Made by a program: the position numbers and the translations under genes. The notes beneath the pieces are model-generated. The model made no database searches. It was given only the letters and a program-made list of their open reading frames with translations, and was not told where the DNA came from. Below are positions 18,623 to 27,270 of a stretch of DNA of 64,000 nucleotides, one piece after another; position 1 is the stretch's first letter, and each line of letters starts with the position of its first letter. This stretch comes from JBKEAJ01 sp047975005 (GTDB taxonomy: Bacteria > Bacteroidota > Bacteroidia > Bacteroidales > Prolixibacteraceae): contig JBKECW010000119.1 of the NCBI GenBank assembly GCA_047975005.1, positions 18,857 to 82,856 of the forward strand. The letters run 5' to 3'.

Positions 18623-19168
18623 CTAAACTTTCTCAACAGAATCCATGCCCAACTGCACGGCCTCAAGGTTGGCCGGTATCAGCTTATGGTGACGACTATT
18701 GAGCGAGTTTTCTAGACCTTTCTCAAGATTTTGAAAGTTTACTACAGGCCTTATTTTTAAGTAAGCTCCCATCACAATCATATTAAAGACCCTTGAATTT
18801 TTCATCTTCTCGACAGCCAACTTAGTGGCCTCGATTTTGTATATTTCAATATCAGTTCGTGTCGGAGCAGTTTTGATGCCATTTGGTTCATATATCAACA
18901 CTCCGCCGGGTTTGACAGATTGCTCAAACTTGTCTAAGGACTGCTGATTTAGGATTACGGCAGTATCATATTTATAAAGAACAGGCGAGCTTATGCGGTC
19001 GTCGCTGAGTATCACCGTAACGTTTGCAGTTCCCCCTCTCATTTCAGGTCCATAAGACGGAAACCACGAAACCTCCTTACCCTGCATCACCCCGGAATAG
19101 GCTAAGATTTTCCCCATGGCAAGAACTCCTTGTCCTCCAAAACCTGCTACTATTATTTCTTCTTTCAT
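18623..19168 (-). CDS. 2-oxoacid:ferredoxin oxidoreductase, gamma subunit
   Basis: This 181-residue subunit starts MKEEIIVAGFGGQGVLAMG, the conserved opening of the gamma domain, and contains SYGPEMRGGTANV at about 38-50. It is the last gene of a four-gene operon (delta, alpha, beta, gamma) encoding an enzyme that oxidatively decarboxylates a 2-oxoacid to an acyl-CoA while reducing ferredoxin. The start codon lies exactly at the end of an interspersed repeat (19169-19256), which therefore supplies the leader. The substrate could be 2-ketoisovalerate or 2-oxoglutarate. Confidence 0.9.
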   Translation of the reverse strand: MKEEIIVAGFGGQGVLAMGKILAYSGVMQGKEVSWFPSYGPEMRGGTANVTVILSDDRISSPVLYKYDTAVILNQQSLDKFEQSVKPGGVLIYEPNGIKTAPTRTDIEIYKIEATKLAVEKMKNSRVFNMIVMGAYLKIRPVVNFQNLEKGLENSLNSRHHKLIPANLEAVQLGMDSVEKV

Positions 19169-19256
19169 GTGTTTATATTTTGTTTTTTAATTGCCACATG
19201 TATCTCGCCAATATAATCATACTTCTGTGTGAGACTTGTCTTATGGCTCGTTTCAT
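19169..19256 (-). repeat. Interspersed start-codon repeat, copy C (type I, 88 bp)
   Basis: On the minus strand the unit begins ATGAAACGAGCCATAAGAC, passes through TGATTATATTGGCGAGATAC, and ends AAATATAAACAC directly before the gamma-subunit ATG. It is highly similar to copies A (25624) and B (40971). ACATGAAA occurs at both edges. In this copy the first ATG opens a 27-codon frame ending TAA just before the gene. Confidence 0.9.
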
Positions 19257-19303
19257 GTTTTCATATTTTTGTATCTAGGCATGCCCAATATCTACAAAAA
19301 TGT

Positions 19304-20077
19304 TTACACTCCTTTCTCTCCATCTTTCAAATCGCCAAGCGGAAACACAGGAAACATATTCTCTTCCATCCACTTGTTCGACTCATCAGGAGTCATGCGC
19401 CAGCCTGAACTACAAGTAGATACAACCTCAATTACTGCCATACCTTTCTTGTTTAAGACTTTCTCAACTCCCTTATCTATCGCTCTCTTACACTTCTTCA
19501 CAGCACTTGCAGTGTGCACCGCCTGACGTGTAACATAGGATGTTCCAGGCAACAAGGCTAGCAAATCTGACATTTTGAGCGGATAGCCCGAAAGGTCAAC
19601 CTCTCGTCCTGTCGGCGATGTAGATGTTATCTGTCCCAATAAGGTTGTTGGAGCCTGCTGACCTCCGGTCATTCCATAAATTGCATTATTTATAAAAATA
19701 ACCAATATATTATCGCCCCTGTTGGCTGCATGAACAATCTCTCCTGCTCCGATAGATGCCAAATCACCATCGCCCTGATAAGTAAACACAAACCTGTCGG
19801 GCATGACTCTGGCTATTCCTGTAGCCACAGCCGGTGCTCGACCATGAGCTGCCTCGTGCCAGTCAATATCTATATACTTATATGCGAAAACAGCGCATCC
19901 GACTGGAGCTACTCCAACAGTCTTTTCTTGCAAGTCTCTTTCCTCTAGTACTTGTGCCAACAGCTTATGAGCAACTCCATGGCTACATCCCGGACAATAG
20001 TGCATTGTGTTATCGGTAAGCAACTTAGGCTTCTCATAGACTAGGTTCTTGGGATTAATTATATCTTTTATGTCCAT
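19304..20077 (-). CDS. 2-oxoacid:ferredoxin oxidoreductase, beta (TPP-binding) subunit
   Basis: The 257-residue product binds thiamine diphosphate. HYCPGCSHG (about 27-35) contributes the conserved CxxC pair, and GDGDLASIGAGE followed by NNAIYGMTGGQ is the GDG...N TPP/Mg motif. It accepts the 2-oxoacid and passes electrons toward the ferredoxin-like delta subunit. The alpha gene lies 24 bases upstream; the gap to the gamma gene is occupied mostly by repeat copy C. Length is normal. Confidence 0.93.
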   Translation of the reverse strand: MDIKDIINPKNLVYEKPKLLTDNTMHYCPGCSHGVAHKLLAQVLEERDLQEKTVGVAPVGCAVFAYKYIDIDWHEAAHGRAPAVATGIARVMPDRFVFTYQGDGDLASIGAGEIVHAANRGDNILVIFINNAIYGMTGGQQAPTTLLGQITSTSPTGREVDLSGYPLKMSDLLALLPGTSYVTRQAVHTASAVKKCKRAIDKGVEKVLNKKGMAVIEVVSTCSSGWRMTPDESNKWMEENMFPVFPLGDLKDGEKGV

Positions 20078-20101
20078 TTTTTCTAGTTTTAATTTTGATG
20101 A

Positions 20102-21190
20102 TTAGTCCATCTTACTCAACAGCTCGTCGTAAATCTCGTCGGGAGTAGGACAATTTCCACCCATACGCCCCAAGAAGTTTACAGGAACATATTTTTTTGA
20201 TTCCAATACCGATAGTTTCACGTCTTGTATCATTTGTCCCGCATTTAGCTCTACACACATAAAACTCTTAACACGCTGCGACAACTTAACAATAGGCTCT
20301 TCCGGGAAAGGATATAAAGTGATAGGACGCAAAAGACCTACTTTATTACCCGATTCTCTTGCCATTTCCACAACTTTCTGGCATATCCTTGCGGCAGACC
20401 CAAAAGCTACCAATACGTGTTCGGCATCGTCGCACATTATCTCCTCGTAACGCACCTCCTCCTCACGCATTGTCTTGTACTTAGCCTGAAAACGGATATT
20501 ATTTTGCTCCATTATATTAGGATCTAGCTCCAAGGAAGTGATGACGTTCTGACCACGACTTGCAGGCTTGCCTGTGGTTGCCCACGAGCCATGAAGCTCG
20601 GAAATCTCTGCATCTGTCCATCGTGGAACAAACTCTTTCAGTTCGACTTTTTCCATCATCTGACCTATTATTCCGTCAGCAAGTATCATAACCGGATTTC
20701 TGTACTTAAATGCCAAATCGAAACTCAAGCTGACAAAATCGTACATTTCTTGTACCGATGCGGGAGCTAACACCAGCAAGCAATAGTCGCCATGCCCGCC
20801 ACCCTTGACAGCCTGAAAATAATCAGATTGCGAAGGCTGTATAGTTCCCAATCCGGGACCTCCTCGCTGCACATTCACTATCACACAAGGCAGCTCTGCT
20901 CCTGCCAGATAGGAAATCCCCTCGGTCATCAGGCTAACACCTGGACTTGAGGAGCTTGTCATTGCCTTCTTGCCACAGCCTGCGGCTCCATAAACCATAT
21001 TTATGGATGCAACTTCGCTCTCTGCTTGCAATACAACCATACCTGTTTCCTTCCATGGCTCGCGCGCTATTAATGTTTCTAATATCTCCGATTGCGGAGT
21101 GATTGGATATCCGAAGTAAGCGTCGCAACCACAACGTATTGCTGCCTCTGCAATAACTTCGTTACCTTTCAATAATTTTATTTCTGCCAT
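20102..21190 (-). CDS. vorB: 2-oxoacid:ferredoxin oxidoreductase, alpha subunit (VorB type)
   Basis: This 362-residue subunit has the pyruvate-ferredoxin-oxidoreductase alpha fold: YFGYPITPQSEI at about 26-37, SSSSPGVSLMTEG and GGPGLGTIQPSQSDY, and a C-terminal transketolase-like domain ending in GRMGGNCPTPDEI. Bacteroidales homologues in this arrangement are usually called VorB (branched-chain 2-oxoacid:ferredoxin oxidoreductase); a 2-oxoglutarate-specific enzyme is the alternative. It lies 60 bases downstream of the ferredoxin-like delta gene. Confidence 0.88.
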   Translation of the reverse strand: MAEIKLLKGNEVIAEAAIRCGCDAYFGYPITPQSEILETLIAREPWKETGMVVLQAESEVASINMVYGAAGCGKKAMTSSSSPGVSLMTEGISYLAGAELPCVIVNVQRGGPGLGTIQPSQSDYFQAVKGGGHGDYCLLVLAPASVQEMYDFVSLSFDLAFKYRNPVMILADGIIGQMMEKVELKEFVPRWTDAEISELHGSWATTGKPASRGQNVITSLELDPNIMEQNNIRFQAKYKTMREEEVRYEEIMCDDAEHVLVAFGSAARICQKVVEMARESGNKVGLLRPITLYPFPEEPIVKLSQRVKSFMCVELNAGQMIQDVKLSVLESKKYVPVNFLGRMGGNCPTPDEIYDELLSKMD

Positions 21191-21250
21191 CTATTTACTT
21201 GTTTTCTGTTACTAGTCACGTCTCTAATCTATAAGTCAATGCTTAAAAAC

Positions 21251-21487
21251 TCATGACTTTTTTTCTTCTTTTGCACGATATACTGTTATACACGAATCCG
21301 GACATACTATGGCACATGCCTGACAAGCTATGCAAGCATCTGGATTTGCCATATACGAATAGTGATAACCTTTGTCGTTAACCTCTTTATTCAGTAGTAG
21401 AACAGAAGTAGGGCACGCTACAACACAAAGATCACACCCTTTACATTCTTCCCTGTCTACAACTACCGCTCCTTTTATTTTTGCCAT
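21251..21487 (-). CDS. 2-oxoacid:ferredoxin oxidoreductase, delta (2x[4Fe-4S] ferredoxin) subunit
   Basis: This 78-residue protein has two full CxxCxxCxxxCP motifs, CKGCDLCVVACP at about 18-29 and CIACQACAIVCP at about 51-62, each binding a [4Fe-4S] cluster. It transfers electrons from the catalytic subunits to free ferredoxin. It is the first gene of the operon. Confidence 0.94.
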   Translation of the reverse strand: MAKIKGAVVVDREECKGCDLCVVACPTSVLLLNKEVNDKGYHYSYMANPDACIACQACAIVCPDSCITVYRAKEEKKS

Positions 21488-21840
21488 TATTCTACTATTT
21501 TTTTTTAAGATTAGACTGTTTTACCAACAATCTTTTTTTACTTGAGTCAAACAAAGATAATTGTTTTTTTTCAAACATTTTAGCAATATGTTCGATTTTT
21601 AGTTGACTACTTATTATGATTTTAATCCCCGGAGTACAAAATACATTTTAACACGCTGTCCTTAGGAGCATCATAGGCATTACATTTGCCATTTTATTAC
21701 AATCTCTTTCCTGTCCTCTCGTATAGACAACGCAATGTCAAGTGTAAAGAGTATATCACAACGATTAAAATAGAATCTCATCGCTTCTTTTTTTTTGGCA
21801 GGTCTACAATTTGACAAGCAATCCAAATTTGATGCCAGTT
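21488..21840. other. Intergenic region upstream of the oxidoreductase operon
   Basis: This stretch lies between the 3' end of the (p)ppGpp synthetase gene and the delta subunit. Apart from the promoter box at 21552 I see no gene or strong structure in it. Confidence 0.4.
21552..21559 (-). promoter_or_regulatory. Probable -7 promoter box (TATCTTTG) for the oxidoreductase operon
   Basis: Minus-strand TATCTTTG matches the consensus and lies about 65 bases upstream of the delta-subunit ATG. A TTTG occurs upstream but at only 12 bases' spacing, closer than usual for -33. Confidence 0.5.
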
Positions 21841-23967
21841 TTAGCTCTGCCTTCTCACGCTGTCGACTCCAACCAGTTGCGACAACTGTTTTATTATACT
21901 CTCAAGCTGATTGGCTCCTGACACCACCAGTTTTAGCTCTCCATGAAATCGATCTCCATCTGTTCCAAAATTTATATCTCTAACTTGAACGCCGGCTTTA
22001 TTACTGACAATATCAGAAATATCGCTAATAAGTCCAAATCTATCGTCTCCTGACACAGACAAATTAGCTTGAAAAGTATAGCTGTCTTCATTAGCTCTCC
22101 AACGAGCGCCTAGTATTCGATAGGGGAATTTCTCGAATAGGTATTTGGCATTTGGGCACTCCTCTCTATGTATTTTAATCCCCTCGCCGATAGATATAAA
22201 AGCAAAAATATCATCCCCATATATTGGACTGCAACACTTCGACAGAACATAGCTCACTTTACTGAGGTTTTTGTCTATGATAAGAGAATCGCCATTATCA
22301 AACTCCATGCTTTTGAGGTCCTTCGGAGATAGTAGCTCCTTTACATTTTCAATTACGGAGCTCTCGTCTTGTTTGAGTTTTGATTTTATTGCCAGTGTGT
22401 CAATCTTTCCTGAGAAAACATCTGCAAAGAAGTCTACAGCCAGTTTATACTTAAACTCTTTGAGCATGGTCTGAATATTGTTGTCGCTAAAATCCAACTT
22501 CCAATGCTTAAACTTGCGTTCTACTATCTCCTTGCCATGCGCTGCATTTTGCTTTCGTTGCTCGTTAAGAGCAACTTTTATGCGGCTCTTAGCTTTGCTC
22601 GTTACTACAAAGTCCAACCAGCTAGTCGTAGGTTTCTGGTTTGCAGAGGTATCAACGCTCACCATATCGCCACTCGTCAACTTTGCTTTCAATGACACGT
22701 ACTTCCCGTTTACCTTGCCTCCCAAACAGCTATCGCCTACCTTAGAGTGAACAGCGTAAGCAAAGTCTAACAGAGTCGCTCCTGCACTAAGCTCTACGAG
22801 GTCTCCTTTAGGTGTAAAAACGTATATATGCTCGTCGTAGACATCAGTCTTCATATCTTCTATAAAATCGCTGATGTCCATGTTGGGATTCTCTATTATC
22901 TCTCTAATATTGCTCAGCCATGAATCTAACCTAGAGCTGTCGGTTCCTCCTTTATAACGCCAATGAGCTGCCAGCCCCTTCTCTGCAATTTCATCCATAC
23001 GCTTGGTTCGTATTTGAACTTCTATCCACTCTCGGTCGGGTCCCATAACCGTAGCATGAAGCGATTGGTAGCCATTGTCCTTAGGGTGTGAAACCCAGTC
23101 TTTCATCCGCTTTGGATTAGACTGATATTCCTCGGTTACAAAAGAGAAAACCTGCCAGCATGCCGCTTTTTCATCCTCCAAAGGAACATCCAAGATTATT
23201 CGTATCGCAAATAAGTCGTAAATATCGTCAAACTCTCGACCTTTTTGCATTTTATTCCAAATCGAGTTGATTGATTTTGTGCGAGCCTTCATTTTGATTT
23301 GCAGCCCCTTAGACTTCAGTTTCTTCTCTATCGGCTCTACAAATCTTGCTGTGAAACGTTGAATTTCCTCGTTCAACTCGTCTAGCTTGTTTTTTATGTA
23401 ATTATAATCCTCCGAATGCGTATATGACAATGCTCCGTCAAGCATTTCGGAATTGATATTGTACAATCCAAAACGATGTGCCATCGGAGCGTAAATAGCA
23501 GTTATCTCCTCTACTAAGTTTTTTTGCGCATCGACAGGTAGTGCTATAATGTTACGCACCTCGTCCAGTTTGACCGCCAGATACAATAATATAACACGTG
23601 CATCTCTGGCAAGAACCATCAATAGCTTCCTTGTTTTGTCAGCGTTCATTGCGATATTCTCTGTCGATACGTCCTCAATGCGACGTATTCCGCCTAACAA
23701 GGAAACTACATGCTCGCCAAACAGATTCTTTAGCTCAAGCTCTTTTTCGTCGCAGTTCAACAGTAAAGAAGCGACAACAGATGGCACTCCAAGACCAAAC
23801 TCCACAAGGGCAATATGTGCAACAGACAGGCTATTATAGCTTCTACTGCGGTTATCTGCATTAACACCTGCGTATTCTAGGGCTTTTTCTACCAATGAGA
23901 TTTCATCGTTAGAGTACGCTCCTTTGCAAGCCTCTATCAATCTATTTATGCCTTTGTGAGTATTCAT
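21841..23967 (-). CDS. relA: RelA-type (p)ppGpp synthetase with degenerate hydrolase domain
   Basis: The 708-residue product has the RelA/SpoT order: HD-like domain (about 40-180), synthetase (about 230-360), TGS (about 400-460) and C-terminal ACT. Synthetase motifs are intact: NGYQSLHATVMGP, EVQIRTKRMDEIAEKGLAAHWRYKG. The hydrolase metal-binding residues are gone: the usual LLHDxxED reads LLLNCDEKE, the upstream THP His is replaced by Ser, and the ADRxHNMRT region reads AVKLDEVRN. The protein should therefore make but not degrade (p)ppGpp, implying a second, hydrolase-competent homologue elsewhere. It starts at the ATG at 23967. Confidence 0.9.
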   Translation of the reverse strand: MNTHKGINRLIEACKGAYSNDEISLVEKALEYAGVNADNRSRSYNSLSVAHIALVEFGLGVPSVVASLLLNCDEKELELKNLFGEHVVSLLGGIRRIEDVSTENIAMNADKTRKLLMVLARDARVILLYLAVKLDEVRNIIALPVDAQKNLVEEITAIYAPMAHRFGLYNINSEMLDGALSYTHSEDYNYIKNKLDELNEEIQRFTARFVEPIEKKLKSKGLQIKMKARTKSINSIWNKMQKGREFDDIYDLFAIRIILDVPLEDEKAACWQVFSFVTEEYQSNPKRMKDWVSHPKDNGYQSLHATVMGPDREWIEVQIRTKRMDEIAEKGLAAHWRYKGGTDSSRLDSWLSNIREIIENPNMDISDFIEDMKTDVYDEHIYVFTPKGDLVELSAGATLLDFAYAVHSKVGDSCLGGKVNGKYVSLKAKLTSGDMVSVDTSANQKPTTSWLDFVVTSKAKSRIKVALNEQRKQNAAHGKEIVERKFKHWKLDFSDNNIQTMLKEFKYKLAVDFFADVFSGKIDTLAIKSKLKQDESSVIENVKELLSPKDLKSMEFDNGDSLIIDKNLSKVSYVLSKCCSPIYGDDIFAFISIGEGIKIHREECPNAKYLFEKFPYRILGARWRANEDSYTFQANLSVSGDDRFGLISDISDIVSNKAGVQVRDINFGTDGDRFHGELKLVVSGANQLESIIKQLSQLVGVDSVRRQS

Positions 23968-24056
23968 TTATTTTGTTTCTGTAAAACTACGTACACTAGG
24001 TTTATGTCAAGCATCAGCCTAGAATATATTTAGCAATGTATAATATCTCGCATTTT

Positions 24057-24779
24057 TTATTTTGTTTTATGGCAAATGTCAAGATAGTTATTAATAGTTG
24101 TCGACAAACCCAAGTATAAGGCTTCTGAGATTAATGCATGCCCAATGGAGACCTCGTCGACAGCATTGACGGCAGATAGGAAATAATCCAAATTATCCAA
24201 GCTTAGGTCATGACCTGCATTTATCTTCAATCCGAGCTCTTTTGCCCGATTGGCTGCTACAATATAAGCCTTCACGGACTCTTCTTTATTCGCCTTGTAT
24301 CCAGAGGCGTAAGGTTCTGTATACAACTCTATTCTGTTAGCACCTGCTTTAGCCGCCCACTCTACTGCCTCCACATCAGGGTCAACAAATATAGACACCC
24401 TAATACCCATCGCTTTCAAATCTGCAACTATTGCTTTCAGGAAATCGTGATGTTTCTTTGTGTCCCATCCACTATTGCTAGTTATTGCATCAGGAGCATC
24501 GGGCACGAGTGTTACTTGCGCAGGCATCACATCTTTAACCAAAGAAATAAAATCCTCCGAAGGATAGCCCTCGATATTAAATTCTGTCTTGACAACATCT
24601 TTCAGCTGATAGACATCTTTTCTGGTTATGTGCCTCTCATCAGGTCGGGGGTGAACCGTTATACCGTCTGCGCCAAATTTTTCACAGTCTTGGGCTACTG
24701 TCAGCACATTAGGTACATCTCCTCCTCTTGAGTTTCGCAGTGTTGCGATTTTATTTACATTTACACTTAGCTGAGTCAT
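24057..24779 (-). CDS. pdxJ: Pyridoxine 5'-phosphate synthase
   Basis: PdxJ condenses 1-deoxyxylulose 5-phosphate with aminoacetone phosphate in vitamin B6 synthesis. The 240-residue length is normal. Signatures are LSVNVNKIATLRNSRG at the N-terminus, DGITVHPRPDERHI at about 38-51, and GHDLSLDNL and SIGHALISEA near the C-terminus. It is transcribed divergently from the CBS gene with about 40 bases between them, using overlapping promoters. Confidence 0.96.
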   Translation of the reverse strand: MTQLSVNVNKIATLRNSRGGDVPNVLTVAQDCEKFGADGITVHPRPDERHITRKDVYQLKDVVKTEFNIEGYPSEDFISLVKDVMPAQVTLVPDAPDAITSNSGWDTKKHHDFLKAIVADLKAMGIRVSIFVDPDVEAVEWAAKAGANRIELYTEPYASGYKANKEESVKAYIVAANRAKELGLKINAGHDLSLDNLDYFLSAVNAVDEVSIGHALISEALYLGLSTTINNYLDICHKTK

Positions 24780-24789
24780 TACAAAATAT

Positions 24790-24807
24790 TATTTTTGTAC
24801 AAATATA
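24790..24807. promoter_or_regulatory. Divergent overlapping -7 boxes between pdxJ and the CBS gene
   Basis: The plus strand reads TATTTTTG at 24790-24797 and the minus strand TATATTTG at 24800-24807. Together they form a near-perfect palindrome centred on TAC. Both match TAnnTTTG, so two face-to-face promoters share about 18 bases. Confidence 0.6.
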
Positions 24808-24821
24808 AGCATTTGAAAGTT

Positions 24822-25493
24822 TTGAATATAAAAGAGATAATATCAGCAGACTTCCCGACGGTCAAGGAGGACGACAAAGGAGAAGCAGCACTAAGCATCA
24901 TGGAGGACATGAGAGTGTCGCATATTCCTCTGTTATCGGCTGACAATAAACTAATTTCATTAATCAGCGAAAAAGATATATACGATTTCCCCATAATTAG
25001 CAAGCCCCTTAAATTAATAAAAAATAAAAGATTTCCTTATATAAGGGACAACGAACACCCGATAGTTGTTGCAAATACCTTTGCATACAGCAGGAGCTCC
25101 ATTCTTCCCGCAATTAGCTCAGAGAACAAACTATACTGCGGAGCTGTTACACTGAAAGACTTTGCTCTAGCTTTTTTTGGCAGTCTAAACTCTGCAGGGG
25201 CTAACGCCATTGTCGCTATAAAGATAAATCACCACGACTACATGTTGTCTCAGATATCTCATATTGTCGAACAAGATAATGGTAGGATAAGTAAACTCTT
25301 TTTTAACAACGACAAGGACGAGAAAGACAGTATGGAACTAATATTATACATCGAAGCGCAGGAACTACGCCCTATACTGAATAGTCTGGAAAGATTTGGA
25401 TATAATATAACAAACATATTTGGCAATAGCACAGACGAAGATGATTTGGCAGAGCAGAATTACAAGAACCTTGTCAATTATTTAAATATTTAA
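24822..25493 (+). CDS. CBS domain-containing protein
   Basis: I prefer the TTG at 24822 (LNIKEIISADFPTVKEDD, about 223 residues), because the TTG at 24795 overlaps the promoter box. Two CBS motifs fill the first 120 residues (SHIPLLSADNKLISLISEKDI and following), a fold that binds adenine nucleotides. The C-terminal half resembles an ACT-like regulatory region. Bacteroidales encode a similar protein beside nadK and pdxJ. The ligand and the process regulated are unknown. Confidence 0.8.
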   Translation: MNIKEIISADFPTVKEDDKGEAALSIMEDMRVSHIPLLSADNKLISLISEKDIYDFPIISKPLKLIKNKRFPYIRDNEHPIVVANTFAYSRSSILPAISSENKLYCGAVTLKDFALAFFGSLNSAGANAIVAIKINHHDYMLSQISHIVEQDNGRISKLFFNNDKDEKDSMELILYIEAQELRPILNSLERFGYNITNIFGNSTDEDDLAEQNYKNLVNYLNI

Positions 25494-25507
25494 AATGCAA
25501 ACAAATA

Positions 25508-25623
25508 AAGCGAACCATAAGACAGGTCTCACACAGTAGAATGATTATAAAAGAAAGATAATAGATAAGCAGCCATTTAGATCGGTCTTATATCTAAATA
25601 CTAAGGTCTAAAAAGAATAAACA
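25508..25623 (+). repeat. Interspersed start-codon repeat, copy D (type II, about 116 bp)
   Basis: It begins GCGAACCATAAGAC, like type I, and shares the first half through AATGATTATA. It then diverges into GATAAGCAGCCATTT and a segment containing GTCTTATATC, before ending AATAAACAC at the ATGAGA where copy A begins. Copies D and A thus stand head to tail between the CBS gene and nadK. Copy E (57881) shares the type II second half. Confidence 0.8.
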
Positions 25624-25713
25624 CATGAGACGAGCCATGATAACAAGTTCTCACATACGAGAATGATTATATTGGCGAGATACATGTGGCAATTTAAAAC
25701 AAAATATAAACAC
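25624..25713 (+). repeat. Interspersed start-codon repeat, copy A (type I, 90 bp)
   Basis: It begins ATGAGACGAGCCATGATAAC and ends AAATATAAACAC directly before the nadK ATG at 25714. ATAAACACATGARA occurs at both edges. It contains a 13-codon ORF whose TGA overlaps an ATG at 25663; that second frame runs in phase into nadK. Confidence 0.9.
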
Positions 25714-26592
25714 ATGAAAATAATAATTTTTGGTTTTGTGATGGGGCGCAGTTTCATTGAACACTTTGACAGAATGCTCAATATCCTCGAACAAGGAAAA
25801 GCCGAATTATATTTATACAAGTCTTTACATGAGCATCTAAACAAGGAACACAAAATAGCCATATACAACAAATACCCTATCGTTTCTAGGGTATCAGACC
25901 TAAACGGGGATGCCGATTTCATTTTCAGCATCGGAGGGGATGGTACCTTCCTAAAAGCATCTTTGCTACTAGGAGACTACAATACTCCGGTTGTTGGAAT
26001 AAACAGCGGCAGACTGGGGTTTCTTTCCAGCATTTCAAAATTTGACATAGAAGAAGGCATTGCCAAAATTCTCAACGGCAATTTTGAGCTAGAGGAGCGA
26101 AGTCTGCTGGAGATTATTTCGGAAGACAAGGTTTTTGAAGGGAAGAATTATGCCATAAACGAAGTTACCGTTGCTAAAACCGACAGCTCTTCGATGATCA
26201 ATGTGCACGTTGATATAAATGGAGAATATCTAAATACCTTCTGGGCTGACGGACTTATAATATCAACACCCACCGGCTCAACAGGATATTCATTGAGCGT
26301 AGGTGGGCCTATTATCTCGCCTGACTGCCAGAGCTTTGTCATATCTCCTATTGCCCCGCACTCTCTGACCGTGAGACCAATAGTAGTTCCGGACAACTCG
26401 GAGATAGGCATAAGAGTCGAGGGGCGCACAAGCAAGTACCTGATAGCCTTAGACTCTAGATCAGACCAGGTGGATGTCCACTATACTTTCAAATTAAAGA
26501 AATCTCAGCAACAGGTAAAAACAGTAAGACTTGACAATAGGTCTTTCTATTCGAACCTAAGAGAAAAACTAAATTGGGGGAAAATAAAATAG
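25714..26592 (+). CDS. nadK: NAD kinase
   Basis: NAD kinase phosphorylates NAD to NADP using ATP or polyphosphate. I take the ATG at 25714 (MKIIIFGFVMG, 292 residues), which matches the family N-terminus. An in-frame ATG at 25663 would add 17 residues encoded by the upstream repeat. The catalytic GGDGT motif is at 74-78, with NSGRLGF and STPTGSTGYSLSVGGP further on. The DUF4494 gene follows after 28 bases. Confidence 0.95.
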   Translation: MKIIIFGFVMGRSFIEHFDRMLNILEQGKAELYLYKSLHEHLNKEHKIAIYNKYPIVSRVSDLNGDADFIFSIGGDGTFLKASLLLGDYNTPVVGINSGRLGFLSSISKFDIEEGIAKILNGNFELEERSLLEIISEDKVFEGKNYAINEVTVAKTDSSSMINVHVDINGEYLNTFWADGLIISTPTGSTGYSLSVGGPIISPDCQSFVISPIAPHSLTVRPIVVPDNSEIGIRVEGRTSKYLIALDSRSDQVDVHYTFKLKKSQQQVKTVRLDNRSFYSNLREKLNWGKIK

Positions 26593-26620
26593 GAATCATC
26601 AAAATTTTAAATATTTAATT

Positions 26621-27112
26621 ATGCAGACATGGTATGAATGCAAGATTCGTTATCAAAAGATAGACGAGGACGGCAGAGAACGCAAGGTTAGTGAGTTATA
26701 TCTTTTTGAAGCTGTATCATACACCGATGCAGAAGCTCGGGTTTTTAACTTCATGGGACAAATAACGCGTGAGGAGTTTACTATTTTAAACATTAAGAAA
26801 GCCAACTACGCAGAGATATTTCCTTACGACAGTGGCGACAAATGGATAAAGGCAAAAATAAACATTATTACTATAGACGAAGAAAAAAGCAAAGAGAAGA
26901 TAATATCTAACTATTACCTCACCCTTGCGGACGACATAAAGGAATCTATTAATAGACTGGAAGAGAGCCTTGAATATCTTCTTGTTCCATTTGTAATTTC
27001 GCAGGTAGGCATAAGCAATATTATGGATATTCTGCCAATAGACGAGAATGAGATTCCTGCAAATCTAAAACCAATTAGCACTACAGCAGCTAACGACGAG
27101 TCAGAGATATAG
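26621..27112 (+). CDS. DUF4494 domain-containing protein
   Basis: This 163-residue soluble protein begins MQTWYECKIRYQK and contains TDAEARVFNF, typical of DUF4494, a family found essentially only in Bacteroidota. It has no signal peptide or membrane segment. Its function is unknown; it lies after nadK and ends at a strong terminator. The acidic C-terminus (NDESEI) is probably disordered. Confidence 0.85.
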   Translation: MQTWYECKIRYQKIDEDGRERKVSELYLFEAVSYTDAEARVFNFMGQITREEFTILNIKKANYAEIFPYDSGDKWIKAKINIITIDEEKSKEKIISNYYLTLADDIKESINRLEESLEYLLVPFVISQVGISNIMDILPIDENEIPANLKPISTTAANDESEI

Positions 27113-27147
27113 GAGTTATAGAACGCCATTGTAAGCGAGTATTAAAG

Positions 27148-27179
27148 AAAGCGGGTAATATTGAATTATTACCCGCTTT
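27148..27179 (+). terminator. Intrinsic terminator after DUF4494
   Basis: Arms 27148-27160 and 27167-27179 form a perfect 13-bp stem (AAAGCGGGTAATA and its complement), followed by a run of T. Confidence 0.9.
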
Positions 27180-27211
27180 TTTTAGTGTCAATTTTCTTAT
27201 AAAGAAAAGGT

Positions 27212-27246
27212 GCAAAAAAAAAGCACGACTCCGAAGAGCCGTGCTT
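27212..27246 (-). terminator. Intrinsic terminator after the OmpA gene
   Basis: On the minus strand AAGCACGGCTC and GAGTCGTGCTT (27236-27246 and 27221-27231) pair around a TTCG tetraloop, with one G-T pair, and a T-tract follows at 27212-27220. It lies 25 bases past the stop codon. Confidence 0.9.
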
Positions 27247-27270
27247 AATATTCTTATCGCAGTGTTAGAA

